Notes under the pieces: model-generated
Databases searched by the model: none
What the model saw: only the letters and a program-made list of their open reading frames with translations
Told to the model about the DNA's origin: nothing
Assembly (NCBI GenBank): GCA_013215165.1
Contig: JABSRG010000034.1
Location: 1-37,731, forward strand
DNA: 37,731 nucleotides
Source of the DNA: Opitutales bacterium
Lineage (GTDB): Bacteria; Verrucomicrobiota; Verrucomicrobiia; Opitutales; JABSRG01
Direction of reading: 5' to 3'
Shown here: positions 6,817 to 15,854 of the stretch, in pieces
Layout of the letters: every line of letters begins with the position of its first letter
How positions within the stretch are numbered: position 1 is the first letter of the stretch
Position numbers and translations under genes: made by a program

Positions 6817-9576
6817 CTACTCCCAGACGATTTTCTTAGATCGTTTGAGTTCGACTGGATTTTTCATGAACCAGGCTTGGGCGAATTCTTTTCCACTTCC
6901 TTGGCGGGTGTAATAGGTCCTTCCTGGACTGACATACTGATTCCAGAATTTCTGGAATATTTGAACATCGGCTTTTTTCCTGGAGCAGGAAAAAGGTACT
7001 GGATGGCATGCGATCGTATCGAAAGGCACCATCTTTTTTCCCAGTATTTGAGCGAGGCTGAGGCCTGTTAATTCAACTGAAATCTGCTGACGCTCTATAA
7101 TGTATTTGTTGTTTTGATAGGGCCCGAGGACTTCGTAAAGGGATTCGGAGAATACCTTCGACTCTGCCTCAGTGCTACCATGCAGCACGATACGATAAAA
7201 CCCATTTTTACGCTCCAGTAACTCAATGGCTTCACATGTTATATCGCGGCTAATCTGATCCAGTTCCCTGAGCGTAGCGAGTAAAGCATAGGCAAAACTT
7301 AGTATGGTTTTATGAGACTTGTTTCCCTGTCGCTCTGCTTCCTCCAAGTGGTGGCGGGCTTCTTTTTGTCGTTGCTGATGGCAAAGTATGATTGCTGAGG
7401 CTGATCCTAGCGCAGATATTGCAAGGGTCATTGAGTTTTGAAGTGTCCAAAAAAGCAAGGCACCCGGTAGGGTGCCAGCAATCGACGTTAACAGCTGTAT
7501 GAGGCGGTATTGTGGGCGGCTCTCTTCTAGGTTAATTTTTACTTCTTCAATCCACGTATATTGGCTGCGAGTCGACTGAGCCGGTCTGACAGACTCAGGT
7601 TGGATCTCTAAGCAGTGCATATCAGTATTGCGATAAGGGGTGCCTACTTTCCAAAGTTCTCTGGCTATGTCGCGTTGGCTCGCGCGATCCAGCATTTCGC
7701 TATTCAGCTCCGTAGTGATTGGGGCGATTTGGGTGTGTCGTCCTTTTCCTAATAGCGGGTGAATATGCCCAAGCCCTTTTTCGATAACTCCATCATCGCT
7801 TACGCCATAGAATTGCGCGTGTTTGGCCTCGAGGCGATGCAGGTCATGTAGTCCAAAGCCTGTTCCTGGCGCGATCGTCACGATATCCCAGTTATTGGCG
7901 CATTTAGTGAGCATTTGCGGGTCTTTACGGATTGATCGTCCGCGGATTTGGTTGACGCTCACAAAGGCAGAGATCGCGGTCAGGTCGACTAGAGTATTTA
8001 AGGATTGTGAGTCCCAACCCTCTCCCAGCAGGCTGCGCGTGCTGATCAGCAATCGAGATAGGCCGCTTTCGAAAATTTCGGTGATAAGGCTTACTCGAAT
8101 ACGTGTATTCCAGTCGGGACCGTTTCCTGATACTCGAAAATAACCTTGTTCCGGTTCTGATATGAGTTCGAATTTGAGCGCACGCCGTTTGCGGTATGCT
8201 GCCGCGAGGGCTATAAATGGCTCTAGGAAATCGTCATCGATTAAAAGGGAGCGTCCAGTGATCATTATTGGATCGAGCTGGTCGACGTCATCGCAGTGTG
8301 TCACGGCATCCATAACATCGATCGCGGTGATGCCGTCACATCCTTCTCGTCCGAATTCGTAGTCTACGAGGACTAAAGCGCGCATGCTGTCCATCTGGTA
8401 ACCTAATTCTTGACGGAGTATTTCCTGAAGCCCGACTAATTTGCTTCTGGATAAGGTAAGGGCGCGCGCAGTGCCAGAATTCGTAGACTGATAGTTTGAA
8501 CGGGAGAATCGAAAACCCAGGCGGCCCATCACGTCATCTAAATTCTGAATGAGATCCTTAACCGTCCCCTTAAGGGGTTCGAGATGGTACTTTCTGAAGT
8601 CGGCTAATACCAGAGCTAGATCATCAGTGTCGCACGGCGATGCCATCTCATCTATCCAAATGGCGTTGATTGGGGGTTCGAGCTTCGCGCGTTTGAGGTA
8701 CCGAACATAAGCAATCGCCGCGTCGGGGTGCTTGCGCATCCAATCCGGGAATGGCAGAATCTCTCCTCGATATTTTGATTGATCGAGACAGTCGTAGATC
8801 CAATTTGCCAATCGCTGCCGCGGATATTCTGGAGTCTCGAGCTGATTTAGCAAAGTATTCAGCTCTTGATCAGCCGCTTCAAGCTGGTCCAACTCGTCTT
8901 CTCCGGGATGTGTGAAATAGACTAAATCTTGGTAGGGGGCCAGGTCTCCCTGTCTTACCACCGCAGGAAGGGGTATTTCTTTTCTGACTGGCCCAGCAAT
9001 ACGCAGGTAGCGATTGAGCGCCTTGGGGGCGACCTCTATAGGTGGTGTCGCTGTGAGAGAGATGATGAAAGGGTCGTCAAGTTGCTCTATTATGTGTTCG
9101 ATCACTTCTCCCCAAAAGCCGGTGATGTGGTGGCACTCGTCCAACACCAAAACACGGTAATTCCCAGCAATGAGTTGATCTATAGTGGCTTGTGCATTCT
9201 CGTGATTTCCATTCGATTTGAGATCGCGTATAGCTACCGATTGGTAAGTAAGGGAAAGAAAAGTCGCGCCTGAGTTAGCTACTGGACTCATCCAAGAGTC
9301 GTCTAGTGCTGTTGAGTTGATGTGGTCAGTCGATTCTTCGAAACGCTTAACCCATTGAGCTTGAATAGCATTGTTGGGAGAAAATATGACTCCTTTCGAT
9401 CGAGTGAGAAAAAGGGCCGCTAAACCAATGATCGTCTTGCCTGAACCGGGTGGGGCGATGAGATGATATTTCTTCGAGCCCTTTTGTATCGAATCAGCAA
9501 TTTCATCCAGAACCTGCTGCTGGTAAGGTCGGAGAGAAAATATTAAATCACGTTGATGGTCGAGTGGGCGCTGCAT
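6817..9576 (-). CDS. Large DEAD/DEAH superfamily 2 helicase with membrane hairpin, probable defence protein
   Basis: A 919-residue protein with an SF2 helicase core of the RAD25/type III restriction style. It shows a Q-like LRPYQQQVLDEI (15-26), Walker A APPGSGKT (41-48), Walker B DECHH (146-150), motif III SLTATPP (173-179), the second RecA lobe with STRSLLGEGWDS (512-523) and arginine finger QIRGRSIRKD (543-552). About 300 residues are inserted between the lobes (205-500). After the helicase, two hydrophobic stretches (about 693-711 and 715-732) look like a membrane hairpin, then an extension to residue 919 that I do not recognise. ATP-driven DNA or RNA remodelling is expected; a membrane link is unusual. 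No nuclease or methylase partner is adjacent. It is the main cargo of a block bounded by direct repeats and lies divergently from a toxin-antitoxin pair, which suggests phage defence. The ATG at 9576 is preceded by AAGAAAG. Confidence 0.85.
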   Translation of the reverse strand: MQRPLDHQRDLIFSLRPYQQQVLDEIADSIQKGSKKYHLIAPPGSGKTIIGLAALFLTRSKGVIFSPNNAIQAQWVKRFEESTDHINSTALDDSWMSPVANSGATFLSLTYQSVAIRDLKSNGNHENAQATIDQLIAGNYRVLVLDECHHITGFWGEVIEHIIEQLDDPFIISLTATPPIEVAPKALNRYLRIAGPVRKEIPLPAVVRQGDLAPYQDLVYFTHPGEDELDQLEAADQELNTLLNQLETPEYPRQRLANWIYDCLDQSKYRGEILPFPDWMRKHPDAAIAYVRYLKRAKLEPPINAIWIDEMASPCDTDDLALVLADFRKYHLEPLKGTVKDLIQNLDDVMGRLGFRFSRSNYQSTNSGTARALTLSRSKLVGLQEILRQELGYQMDSMRALVLVDYEFGREGCDGITAIDVMDAVTHCDDVDQLDPIMITGRSLLIDDDFLEPFIALAAAYRKRRALKFELISEPEQGYFRVSGNGPDWNTRIRVSLITEIFESGLSRLLISTRSLLGEGWDSQSLNTLVDLTAISAFVSVNQIRGRSIRKDPQMLTKCANNWDIVTIAPGTGFGLHDLHRLEAKHAQFYGVSDDGVIEKGLGHIHPLLGKGRHTQIAPITTELNSEMLDRASQRDIARELWKVGTPYRNTDMHCLEIQPESVRPAQSTRSQYTWIEEVKINLEESRPQYRLIQLLTSIAGTLPGALLFWTLQNSMTLAISALGSASAIILCHQQRQKEARHHLEEAERQGNKSHKTILSFAYALLATLRELDQISRDITCEAIELLERKNGFYRIVLHGSTEAESKVFSESLYEVLGPYQNNKYIIERQQISVELTGLSLAQILGKKMVPFDTIACHPVPFSCSRKKADVQIFQKFWNQYVSPGRTYYTRQGSGKEFAQAWFMKNPVELKRSKKIVWE

Positions 9577-9759
9577 GCACTTTCTTGGACTTCGATGGCT
9601 TTATTTTTCCGTAAATGCCAGGTCGGAAAAGGACAATAAACATCGTGTTTGTATCGGAGGCGAGCTCCCCAACAAGGCTGGACGATTACAATAAAGACAT
9701 TTGGTGAAAGTCGACGTGGTTATAATCATGCTCGGTTCAAGCAGACTGCAGTTAAAAAA

Positions 9760-9789
9760 TTGACTTTGTCAGACATTTGTCAGACAAAT
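9760..9789 (+). promoter_or_regulatory. Promoter and tandem operator of the second toxin-antitoxin pair
   Basis: A perfect tandem duplication of TTTGTCAGACA (9765-9775 and 9776-9786) starts inside a TTGACT -35-like box (9760-9765). The outer TTTGTC and GACAAA also form an inverted pair. A weak ACAAAT (9784-9789) could be the -10 box, putting the transcription start at about the ATG at 9795, again leaderless. The repeat is a good candidate for the antitoxin's binding site; the -10 box is uncertain. Confidence 0.55.
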
Positions 9790-9794
9790 CATCC

Positions 9795-10103
9795 ATGATC
9801 TCCTTTATTTCGACTCGCGAACTCTCTCGGCAACCCGGAAAAGTGATGGCGAAAGTTTCCGAAGAAGGTCCTCAAATTATCACTCAGAATGGGACTCCAA
9901 CGGCTTACTTAGTCCCTACCAGCGGTCGAGGAATCGAAGAAGATTTAGATATACTGCGGCGACTGTTGCTGGGGCGGTCCTTAGACGCGATGCAGGCTGA
10001 CGCTGCACGTTCCGGGGCTTCAGCGCTTACGATGGAAGATATCATTGGTGAGACTTCATCCGTTCGGTCTGAACGGCAAGCTGATGATTTGGCCGGCAGC
10101 TAG
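9795..10103 (+). CDS. Phd/YefM-type antitoxin of the island
   Basis: A 102-residue antitoxin. Residues 1-45 (MISFISTRELSRQPGKVMAK, then EEGPQIITQNGTPTAYLVP) show the Phd/YefM fold; the C-terminal half (LDILRRLLLGRSLDAMQADA) is helical and should bind the toxin. I preferred the ATG at 9795 over the in-frame TTG at 9777, because the TTG lies inside the 11-bp tandem operator. The PIN toxin starts two bases after its stop. The module is divergent from the helicase and inside the same repeat-bounded block, so it may stabilise the block. Confidence 0.88.
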   Translation: MISFISTRELSRQPGKVMAKVSEEGPQIITQNGTPTAYLVPTSGRGIEEDLDILRRLLLGRSLDAMQADAARSGASALTMEDIIGETSSVRSERQADDLAGS

Positions 10104-10105
10104 GA

Positions 10106-10519
10106 ATGAGCGCACCAAGCTGGGTGATCGATACCAAAGTGCTTGTCTCGGCTGCTCTGTCTGCTGGGGGAAACTGCGATGCGATCGTCCGAGCAGCCGT
10201 CAATGGCCGGATACGACTCATGTGGTCTGCTCCCATACTCTCTGAGTATCGTGCCGTACTTCTGCGGCCTAAATTTCGATTTCAACCGCAGCAGGTTGCT
10301 TCCTTGTTAGAGTTGTTTGGACCTGTAGATCAAGTGAGTCCGATTAGCGTAAAAGTACGCATGCCGGATCCAGACGATTTGGCATTTCTTGAGGCAGCAA
10401 ACGCGACAACTGATAAAATATTGGTGACTGGGAATCTGGCTCACTTTCCCGACGATTTATGCAGGCCGGTTTGTGTGCTTTCGCCGGCGCAGGCGGTTGA
10501 GCGACTCGCCGAGATGTGA
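10106..10519 (+). CDS. PIN-domain toxin (COG1569 type)
   Basis: A 137-residue PIN-family toxin of the group annotated as putative toxin-antitoxin system toxin component. It opens WVIDTKVLVSAALS with D9 as the first metal ligand, has E47 in ILSEYRAVLLRP, the DPDDLAFLEAA motif (D88-D91 region) and closes with ILVTGNLAHFP, a set typical of this subgroup. It is distinct in sequence from the PIN toxin at 4294, so the two pairs are not recent duplicates. It would cleave RNA when not bound by the antitoxin encoded just before it. It is the last gene of the island before the right copy of the direct repeat. Confidence 0.9.
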   Translation: MSAPSWVIDTKVLVSAALSAGGNCDAIVRAAVNGRIRLMWSAPILSEYRAVLLRPKFRFQPQQVASLLELFGPVDQVSPISVKVRMPDPDDLAFLEAANATTDKILVTGNLAHFPDDLCRPVCVLSPAQAVERLAEM

Positions 10520-10534
10520 CCGCAGCTAAATGCT

Positions 10535-10562
10535 CTGGAGGGCGGCGCTTGGTCGTAGCCGG
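10535..10562. repeat. Degenerate CTTTGT-type hairpin repeat
   Basis: CTGGAGGGCGGCGCTTGGTCGTAGCCGG resembles the hairpin repeats at 21042 and 24373, which are also preceded by TGGAGGGCGG or similar, but its loop and right stem are changed. It lies between the PIN toxin and the right direct repeat. Confidence 0.6.
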
Positions 10563-10600
10563 TTGTGTTTCTAAAAAACTAATCCGGCAATTTTAGAGCA

Positions 10601-10685
10601 CAAAGCCCCTAACCCGGCTGGAACAGGCTTTGCTTGCCGCCTCATTATGAAGAATTTTGCGGTCAGTTTATTGATAGGTGTGCTT
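10601..10685. repeat. Right copy of direct repeat bounding the helicase island
   Basis: The intact copy, covering the leader and first 13 codons of the CocE-type hydrolase gene. It matches 6741-6812 as two blocks, 23 of 23 and 36 of 37 bases, separated here by TTGCCGCCTCATTAT. The functional start codon of the hydrolase lies in this copy. Confidence 0.92.
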
Positions 10686-12365
10686 GGGCTGACGTGTGCG
10701 TGGGCAGACGAACCTGAGTTTCCGGAGACGGTTCAAAAGAGTTATAAGGTGGGCGTCCCGATGCGGGATGGTGTCGAGCTGGCCACCGATATTTATCTCC
10801 CTGATGCCTCGGGCGGACCGTTTCCGACGTTGTTTGTGCGTGATATTTATGGCAATGGCGGTCAGGCGGTGCGGCAGCGTTATGCGCGGCTTGCGACGGC
10901 TAATGGCTATGCGTTTGTCTATCAGATTTGTCGGGGGCGCTACGATTCAGGCGGCGAGTGGTACCCTTATTTCGCCGAACAAAACGATGGGGATGATGCC
11001 ATCAAATGGATCGCGAAGCAGCCTTGGAGCGATGGGCAAGTTGGTATGTTTGGCAGCAGTTACTTGGCCTCGGTGCAATGGTTGGCTGCGCTGAATGATA
11101 ATCCGGCACTGGTAGCCATTGCACCAGCGGTCAGCCCTGGAAATTATTATCGGGATGTGGCTTACCCTGGGGGGGCTTTCTCTCTGTTGAGCCGAGCGAG
11201 TTGGGGGATCGGTCTGGTAGGAGCCCGTACCAACCAAACATACCCGGTAGACTGGATCGGGGGCGTGGATCATCTACCCCTCAAAACGCTTGATCAGGCT
11301 CTGGGCTTCGATGTGCGCCACTTCCGAGATTGGCTCGACCATCCGAGTTATGACAGCTACTGGCGTCCGCTGAACCTTGAGGCACGTGCGCCGGAGATGT
11401 CGGTTCCGGCCCTAAATATCGGGGGCTGGTATGATGCGTTTTTGCGGAGCACGGTGGGGAGCTATGTCACCATGACTGAGGAAGCGCGCACTGAGGAGGC
11501 GCGGCAAAATCAGCGCCTCGTGATTGGTCCATGGCCGCATGGCTGGAATCGCTCGAGCACCACGGGCGATTTGGATTTCGGCGAAGAGGCGATCATCGAT
11601 TGGGATGCGCTACACCTAGAGTGGTTTGCGCATTGGATGAAGGGTGAGCCGCTTCCTGAGGAGCCGCCGATTCGTATTTTTGTCATGGGCGACAACACCT
11701 GGCGATATGAACATGAGTGGCCGCTGGCTCGGACGAAATATACGAACTACTATTTTCATCCAGACGGTAGCCTGTCTTCAGAGATGCCTGAGGCAGCTGG
11801 AGAGGTGTTTATGGGCTATACCTACGATCCAAACGATCCCGTGCCAACCCTGGGAGGAAACATCATGCGCTCGGAGGTGCGTGGACCTCGGGATCAGCGT
11901 GTGTTGGATGACCGGACCGATATCCTACGTTTTGTTACGGAATCCTTTGAAACGAAGATGGAGATCACGGGACCATTGGTTGCAAAGCTTCATGCATCTA
12001 CAGATGGGCCGGATACCGATTTTATGGTGAAGCTAGTCGTGGTCAGGCCAGACGGTTTCAGCTTTAACCTGGTCGATGGAGTCATCCGTGCGCGCTATCG
12101 CGAGGGCTTCGATACACCCAAGCTCGTCGAGCCCGGGGCAATTTTGGAATACACCATCGATGTGTGGGCCACGAGTTATGTCCTGCAACCGGGCGAGCGC
12201 CTGCGGGTTGACATCACCAGCAGTAATTTTCCACGCTTAAATCGGAATCCCAATACGGGTGCACCTTTTGGTGAAACTACGGAACTCCGGGTGGCCGACC
12301 AGAAGATATTTGCCAGCCAGATGTATCCGAGCCATATCGTGCTGCCAGTGATCCCTGCGGAGTAG
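10647..12365 (+). CDS. Secreted CocE/NonD (X-Pro dipeptidyl-peptidase S15) family hydrolase
   Basis: A 572-residue alpha/beta hydrolase with a cleavable signal peptide (MKNFAVSLLIGVLGLTCAWA, cut before DEPEFPE), so it acts in the periplasm or outside the cell. The N-terminal domain has MRDGVELATDIYLPD and the nucleophile elbow FGSSYLASVQW; the catalytic Asp is in NIGGWYDAF and the His in IGPWPHGWN, the same order as in cocaine esterase. The C-terminal jelly-roll (PLVAKLHASTDGPDTDFMVK, LRVDITSSNFPRLNRN) is the usual X-Pro dipeptidyl-peptidase C-domain. Known members cleave acyl-ester or amide bonds, including proline dipeptides, cocaine and beta-lactam precursors; the substrate here is unknown. 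The 5' end is partly duplicated 3.8 kb upstream, on the far side of the helicase island. Confidence 0.93.
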   Translation: MKNFAVSLLIGVLGLTCAWADEPEFPETVQKSYKVGVPMRDGVELATDIYLPDASGGPFPTLFVRDIYGNGGQAVRQRYARLATANGYAFVYQICRGRYDSGGEWYPYFAEQNDGDDAIKWIAKQPWSDGQVGMFGSSYLASVQWLAALNDNPALVAIAPAVSPGNYYRDVAYPGGAFSLLSRASWGIGLVGARTNQTYPVDWIGGVDHLPLKTLDQALGFDVRHFRDWLDHPSYDSYWRPLNLEARAPEMSVPALNIGGWYDAFLRSTVGSYVTMTEEARTEEARQNQRLVIGPWPHGWNRSSTTGDLDFGEEAIIDWDALHLEWFAHWMKGEPLPEEPPIRIFVMGDNTWRYEHEWPLARTKYTNYYFHPDGSLSSEMPEAAGEVFMGYTYDPNDPVPTLGGNIMRSEVRGPRDQRVLDDRTDILRFVTESFETKMEITGPLVAKLHASTDGPDTDFMVKLVVVRPDGFSFNLVDGVIRARYREGFDTPKLVEPGAILEYTIDVWATSYVLQPGERLRVDITSSNFPRLNRNPNTGAPFGETTELRVADQKIFASQMYPSHIVLPVIPAE

Positions 12366-12374
12366 GACTTTTCT

Positions 12375-12412
12375 ACCTGGGAATGCCAAGCTGGGGCTTG
12401 GCGTTCCCAGGT
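12375..12412. terminator. Strong bidirectional terminator between convergent genes
   Basis: ACCTGGGAATGCCAAGC and GCTTGGCGTTCCCAGGT pair over 17 bases with one G-T pair around a TGGG loop. It sits 10 bases after the hydrolase stop and 30 bases from the stop of the convergent DUF255 gene, so it can serve both. The GCGTTCCCAG arm also recurs near 30275 and 24144. Confidence 0.85.
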
Positions 12413-12442
12413 GTCTTTATTACTCTTTAGACCTAAATAGCT

Positions 12443-14455
12443 TCAGCTCAGCTCCTCAGCCAAGGCTTCCGGGTCGATGGTCGGCACCGTGCAATGCGTG
12501 CCGATGCAGAGTTGAAAACCATCGGACTGATTGGGATCTTCGGAGGGTAAAAAATAAGCGCGGCGCCAGGGTTTTTCGCCGAGTAGTTCGATCAGTGTCG
12601 GCTGAACCGTTTCGGTGCCATTCATGCGGATAACGGCGACCCCCATGAGGTCGCTGACGATGGCCGACATGGCGTGAGCGGCAGAGCTGGAGACGTGGGC
12701 GATGAGCGCCGGGGCGACTTCGACGAGGCGTTCGAGCTCTGCGCGGTATTTCCCATCGCCGGTGAGCGCGTGGAGACTGGAGAAAATGTGCATGAGCGCC
12801 CCGTTGCTCGATGGGATGGCATTGTCGTGCCATTCCTTTTTGCGGACAGCCAGATCGGTTTGGTCTTGGCTAGTGAAGAAATAGCCTGCCTTTTCGCTAT
12901 CGCTGAAGTGGTGTATGGCGTAGTCGGTGATGGCTTGAGCCCGATCTATCCAAGGCTGTGCCGCGCCGGGGCGATAGAGCTCGATACGCGATGCGATAGA
13001 GAGAAATGCTTCCGCCGTGTAGGTGTAATCCTGGAGGGTGCCCGGTTCGTCAGAGCGTCCTTCGGGGTAGGCGACGCGATACACTGCGCCATCTTCTCCG
13101 GTCATTTCTGCCCAAATCCAGGAGGCCGTGTTGACAGCCAGCTCAACCCACGGCCAATGGTTGAGAGCAAACCCAGCCTCTGCGATACCGCGTGCCAATA
13201 GGGCATTCCAAGAGGTGAGGCGCTTGGTGTCGCAGCCCGGACGCACGCGTTGTTCGCGGGCTGCGAGGAGCTGTTCTCTGACATCGGCGAGGGATTGGCG
13301 TTTTTGGATATCGTTTGTGGCCAGGGCTGGGTTTGAGAGCCCATCTTCGAATGTGCCGGACGAAGTGATGTGGTAGATTTTGCAAAACTCTTTGGCGTCG
13401 TCCTCACCCAAGACGGCCTTCACCTGCTCGGGTGTCCAGCAGTAGAAAATACCTTCTTTGCCCTCAGAATCTGCACCCAGGCTGGCGTAAAAACCGCCTG
13501 CATCGCAGCGCATCTCGCGATTGAGCCAGGTGATGGTTTCGGAGAGGACTAAGGGGTAAAGTGCGTCCTGATAGCGGAGGAATGCTTTGGCGTATGCATC
13601 GAGGAGCAGACCGTTGTCGTAGCCCATTTTCTCGAAGTGGGGAATGAGCCAAAACTTGTCTACACTGTAGCGGCAAAACCCGCCTCCGACTTGGTCGAAG
13701 ATGCCGCCGTGGGCCATGCCGTGGAGCGTGGTATTGACCACTTGATCGATGCGTTCTGCCAGCTGGGAGTCCTGCTCACATTTGCGGGTCGCCCGCACTG
13801 CCATCAGAAAATCTATGGTCATGGACGGCGGAAACTTAGGCGCCCCGCCGAAGCCACCGTATTCATCGTCGTGGGTTTCGGCGATGTGTTGAGCTGCATC
13901 AAAGAGGATTTGTGGGTCGAAAGACTTGGCCTGACGCACGTAGGCATCGTTTTGGTGGCTGATATTTTTGAGGATGTTGGCCCCATTTTCCTCACAGTCT
14001 TTGCGCGACTTTTTGAAGTGTTCGGAGATCCGCATCAGGAGCTGAGGCCAAGGAATGATTTGGCCGCCTCGGCGGTCGTCGGGTGGGAAGTAGGTGCCGC
14101 CAAAAAAGGGCCGCCTGTCGGGGAGGCAGAAGGCGTTGAGGGGCCAGCCTCCGCTTTGGGTGATCATGGTCACTGCATCCATGTAGATTTGATCGACTTC
14201 AGGATGCTCTTCGCGGTCTACCTTGATGTTGACGAAGTGTTTATTCATCAAGCCGGCGATATACTCGTCTTCAAAAGATTCGTGCGCCATGACGTGGCAC
14301 CAGTGGCAAGCGGAATACCCTATCGATATCAGCACGGGCACGTCACGTTTCTTTGCCTCCTCAAAGGCCTCAGGACACCACGGCCACCAGTCCACCGGAT
14401 TGTCGGCATGTTGTTTCAGGTAAAGACTTTTGGTGTCCTTCAGTCGGTTTGGCAT
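12443..14455 (-). CDS. Thioredoxin-domain protein of the YyaL / DUF255 (SSP411) family
   Basis: A 670-residue protein with an N-terminal thioredoxin-like domain followed by a six-hairpin (alpha/alpha)6 glycosidase-like barrel, the usual layout and length for YyaL/SPATA20 proteins. The first domain starts [20 protein letters not shown] and has the CxxC motif in [14 protein letters not shown] (C50 and C53). Later motifs [34 protein letters not shown] and [11 protein letters not shown] are hallmark segments. Members are widespread but biochemically undefined; redox or carbohydrate-related roles are proposed. I chose the ATG at 14455 because family members begin with PNRL; the frame stays open to an ATG at 14503, adding 16 residues that overlap the divergent promoter region. 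It is convergent to the CocE-type hydrolase and divergent to purD. A 292-codon open frame opposite this gene is a shadow. Confidence 0.93.
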   Translation of the reverse strand: MPNRLKDTKSLYLKQHADNPVDWWPWCPEAFEEAKKRDVPVLISIGYSACHWCHVMAHESFEDEYIAGLMNKHFVNIKVDREEHPEVDQIYMDAVTMITQSGGWPLNAFCLPDRRPFFGGTYFPPDDRRGGQIIPWPQLLMRISEHFKKSRKDCEENGANILKNISHQNDAYVRQAKSFDPQILFDAAQHIAETHDDEYGGFGGAPKFPPSMTIDFLMAVRATRKCEQDSQLAERIDQVVNTTLHGMAHGGIFDQVGGGFCRYSVDKFWLIPHFEKMGYDNGLLLDAYAKAFLRYQDALYPLVLSETITWLNREMRCDAGGFYASLGADSEGKEGIFYCWTPEQVKAVLGEDDAKEFCKIYHITSSGTFEDGLSNPALATNDIQKRQSLADVREQLLAAREQRVRPGCDTKRLTSWNALLARGIAEAGFALNHWPWVELAVNTASWIWAEMTGEDGAVYRVAYPEGRSDEPGTLQDYTYTAEAFLSIASRIELYRPGAAQPWIDRAQAITDYAIHHFSDSEKAGYFFTSQDQTDLAVRKKEWHDNAIPSSNGALMHIFSSLHALTGDGKYRAELERLVEVAPALIAHVSSSAAHAMSAIVSDLMGVAVIRMNGTETVQPTLIELLGEKPWRRAYFLPSEDPNQSDGFQLCIGTHCTVPTIDPEALAEELS

Positions 14456-14573
14456 AGACTTTATGCAAGTGATGAATGCCCCAACCGCAAGCGGGGGCTG
14501 CATGAGGAGGCATGAAATACTATTTACCCTGGGCGATGTTCTTCTTTCTCTCGGAGTCTATTTACAACCAGCT

Positions 14574-15854
14574 ATGCCACTAAAAATTATTGTCGTCGGG
14601 TCTGGAGGGCGCGAGCACGCCCTGGTCGAGGCCTGTTTGAAGAGTTCTGAAGTCGCCACTGTTGTCGCTTTGCCGGGGAATGGCGGCATGCGTCAGGTGG
14701 TGGAGTGTGTGGATATCTCGGTTACGGATATCGATGCGATCGTTGACTATGCCAAAGGGTTTGCGGCTGATCTTGTGATTTGTGGGCCCGAGGTGCCGTT
14801 GAGCCTGGGTTTGGCCGATGCGCTGGATGCTGAAGGCATTCCGGTGTTTGGCCCCAAGGAGCACGGTGCGCGGCTTGAGGCGAGTAAGGCGTTTTGCAAA
14901 GACTTTCTTCAGCGCCATGCGGTGCCCACGGCGGCATATCAGACGTTTTCCGATCTTGATGCGGCTTTGGGCTATCTGGACAGCCAGAGCTTTCCTCTCG
15001 TCATTAAAGCCAGTGGCTTGGCTGCGGGAAAAGGCGTGATCATCGCCGAGGATCGTGCCACTGCGGAACAGACGCTGTGCGAGATGCTCTCGGGGGATGC
15101 CTTTGGTGAGAGCGGGAAGACGGTCGTTATCGAGGAGTTCATGACTGGCGAAGAGGCGTCGCTGCACCTGATCGTTTCGGATGGAAATTATCTGATCATG
15201 CCCATGAGCCAGGACCACAAGCGCATTGGCGAGGGGGATACGGGGCTCAATACGGGAGGCATGGGCGCTTATGCTCCGACAGGGGCCGTAAATAACCAAA
15301 TGATGGAGCAAATAGAACGCGAGATTATCGCTCCGACGATGGCGGGTTTTGCCGCGGATCAAATGCCGTACCGGGGCACGCTTTATATCGGACTGATGCT
15401 TACGCCTTCTGGACCGAAAGTGGTCGAGTTTAACGTGCGTTTTGGCGATCCCGAGACACAAGTGCTCCTGCCGATGATCGACACTGATATCGTCCCGATT
15501 CTCAATGCGGCAGCTCGTGGTGAGCCCTTACCTGATCGCTTGCCGATCAAAGACGGTTTCAGCATGGTGGTGGTGCTCGCAGCGGGGGGCTATCCGGGCA
15601 GTTATGCTAAGGGCGACCCCATCACATTTCCTGAGTCACTTCCGAAAAACGCATTTGTTTATCATGCAGGGACGGAGCTCGGCACCGACGGGCGCATCGT
15701 CACGAGCGGAGGGCGCGTTCTTGGGGTAACTGGATTTGGGACCGATATTCAGTCCGCTGCCAGCGCCGCCTACGCTGCTTGCGATGAAATATTGTGGAAA
15801 GGTAAAACCCTGCGCCGCGACATCGGGCATCGTGAATTGAAGCGAGGGTGTTGA
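14574..15854 (+). CDS. purD: Phosphoribosylamine-glycine ligase (GAR synthetase)
   Basis: A 426-residue ATP-grasp enzyme that joins glycine to 5-phosphoribosylamine, the second step of de novo purine synthesis. It opens with the family signature PLKIIVVGSGGREHALVEAC, then GPEVPLSLGLADAL, SKAFCKDFLQRHAVPTA, the ATP-grasp segments KASGLAAGKGVIIAED and VIEEFMTGEEASLHLIVSDG, the loop RIGEGDTGLNTGGMGAYAPT and the metal site EFNVRFGDPETQ. The length is standard for PurD. I chose the ATG at 14574 because it places the Rossmann glycine loop eight residues in, as in other PurD proteins; the frame stays open for 48 codons upstream. No other pur genes are next to it. Confidence 0.97.
   Translation: MPLKIIVVGSGGREHALVEACLKSSEVATVVALPGNGGMRQVVECVDISVTDIDAIVDYAKGFAADLVICGPEVPLSLGLADALDAEGIPVFGPKEHGARLEASKAFCKDFLQRHAVPTAAYQTFSDLDAALGYLDSQSFPLVIKASGLAAGKGVIIAEDRATAEQTLCEMLSGDAFGESGKTVVIEEFMTGEEASLHLIVSDGNYLIMPMSQDHKRIGEGDTGLNTGGMGAYAPTGAVNNQMMEQIEREIIAPTMAGFAADQMPYRGTLYIGLMLTPSGPKVVEFNVRFGDPETQVLLPMIDTDIVPILNAAARGEPLPDRLPIKDGFSMVVVLAAGGYPGSYAKGDPITFPESLPKNAFVYHAGTELGTDGRIVTSGGRVLGVTGFGTDIQSAASAAYAACDEILWKGKTLRRDIGHRELKRGC

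Noticed and set aside
4058-10519. Idea that the two Phd/PIN pairs are a duplication
   Set aside because: The antitoxins and toxins differ in sequence, length and operator; the PIN proteins belong to different subgroups.
13637-14515. 292-codon open frame on the plus strand opposite the DUF255 gene
   Set aside because: The minus strand encodes a clearly conserved protein across the whole stretch; the opposite frame has no recognisable domain and arises from codon bias.
14580-15461. 293-codon open frame on the minus strand opposite purD
   Set aside because: Full antisense shadow of a strongly conserved gene; sequence is Arg/His-rich without domain features.
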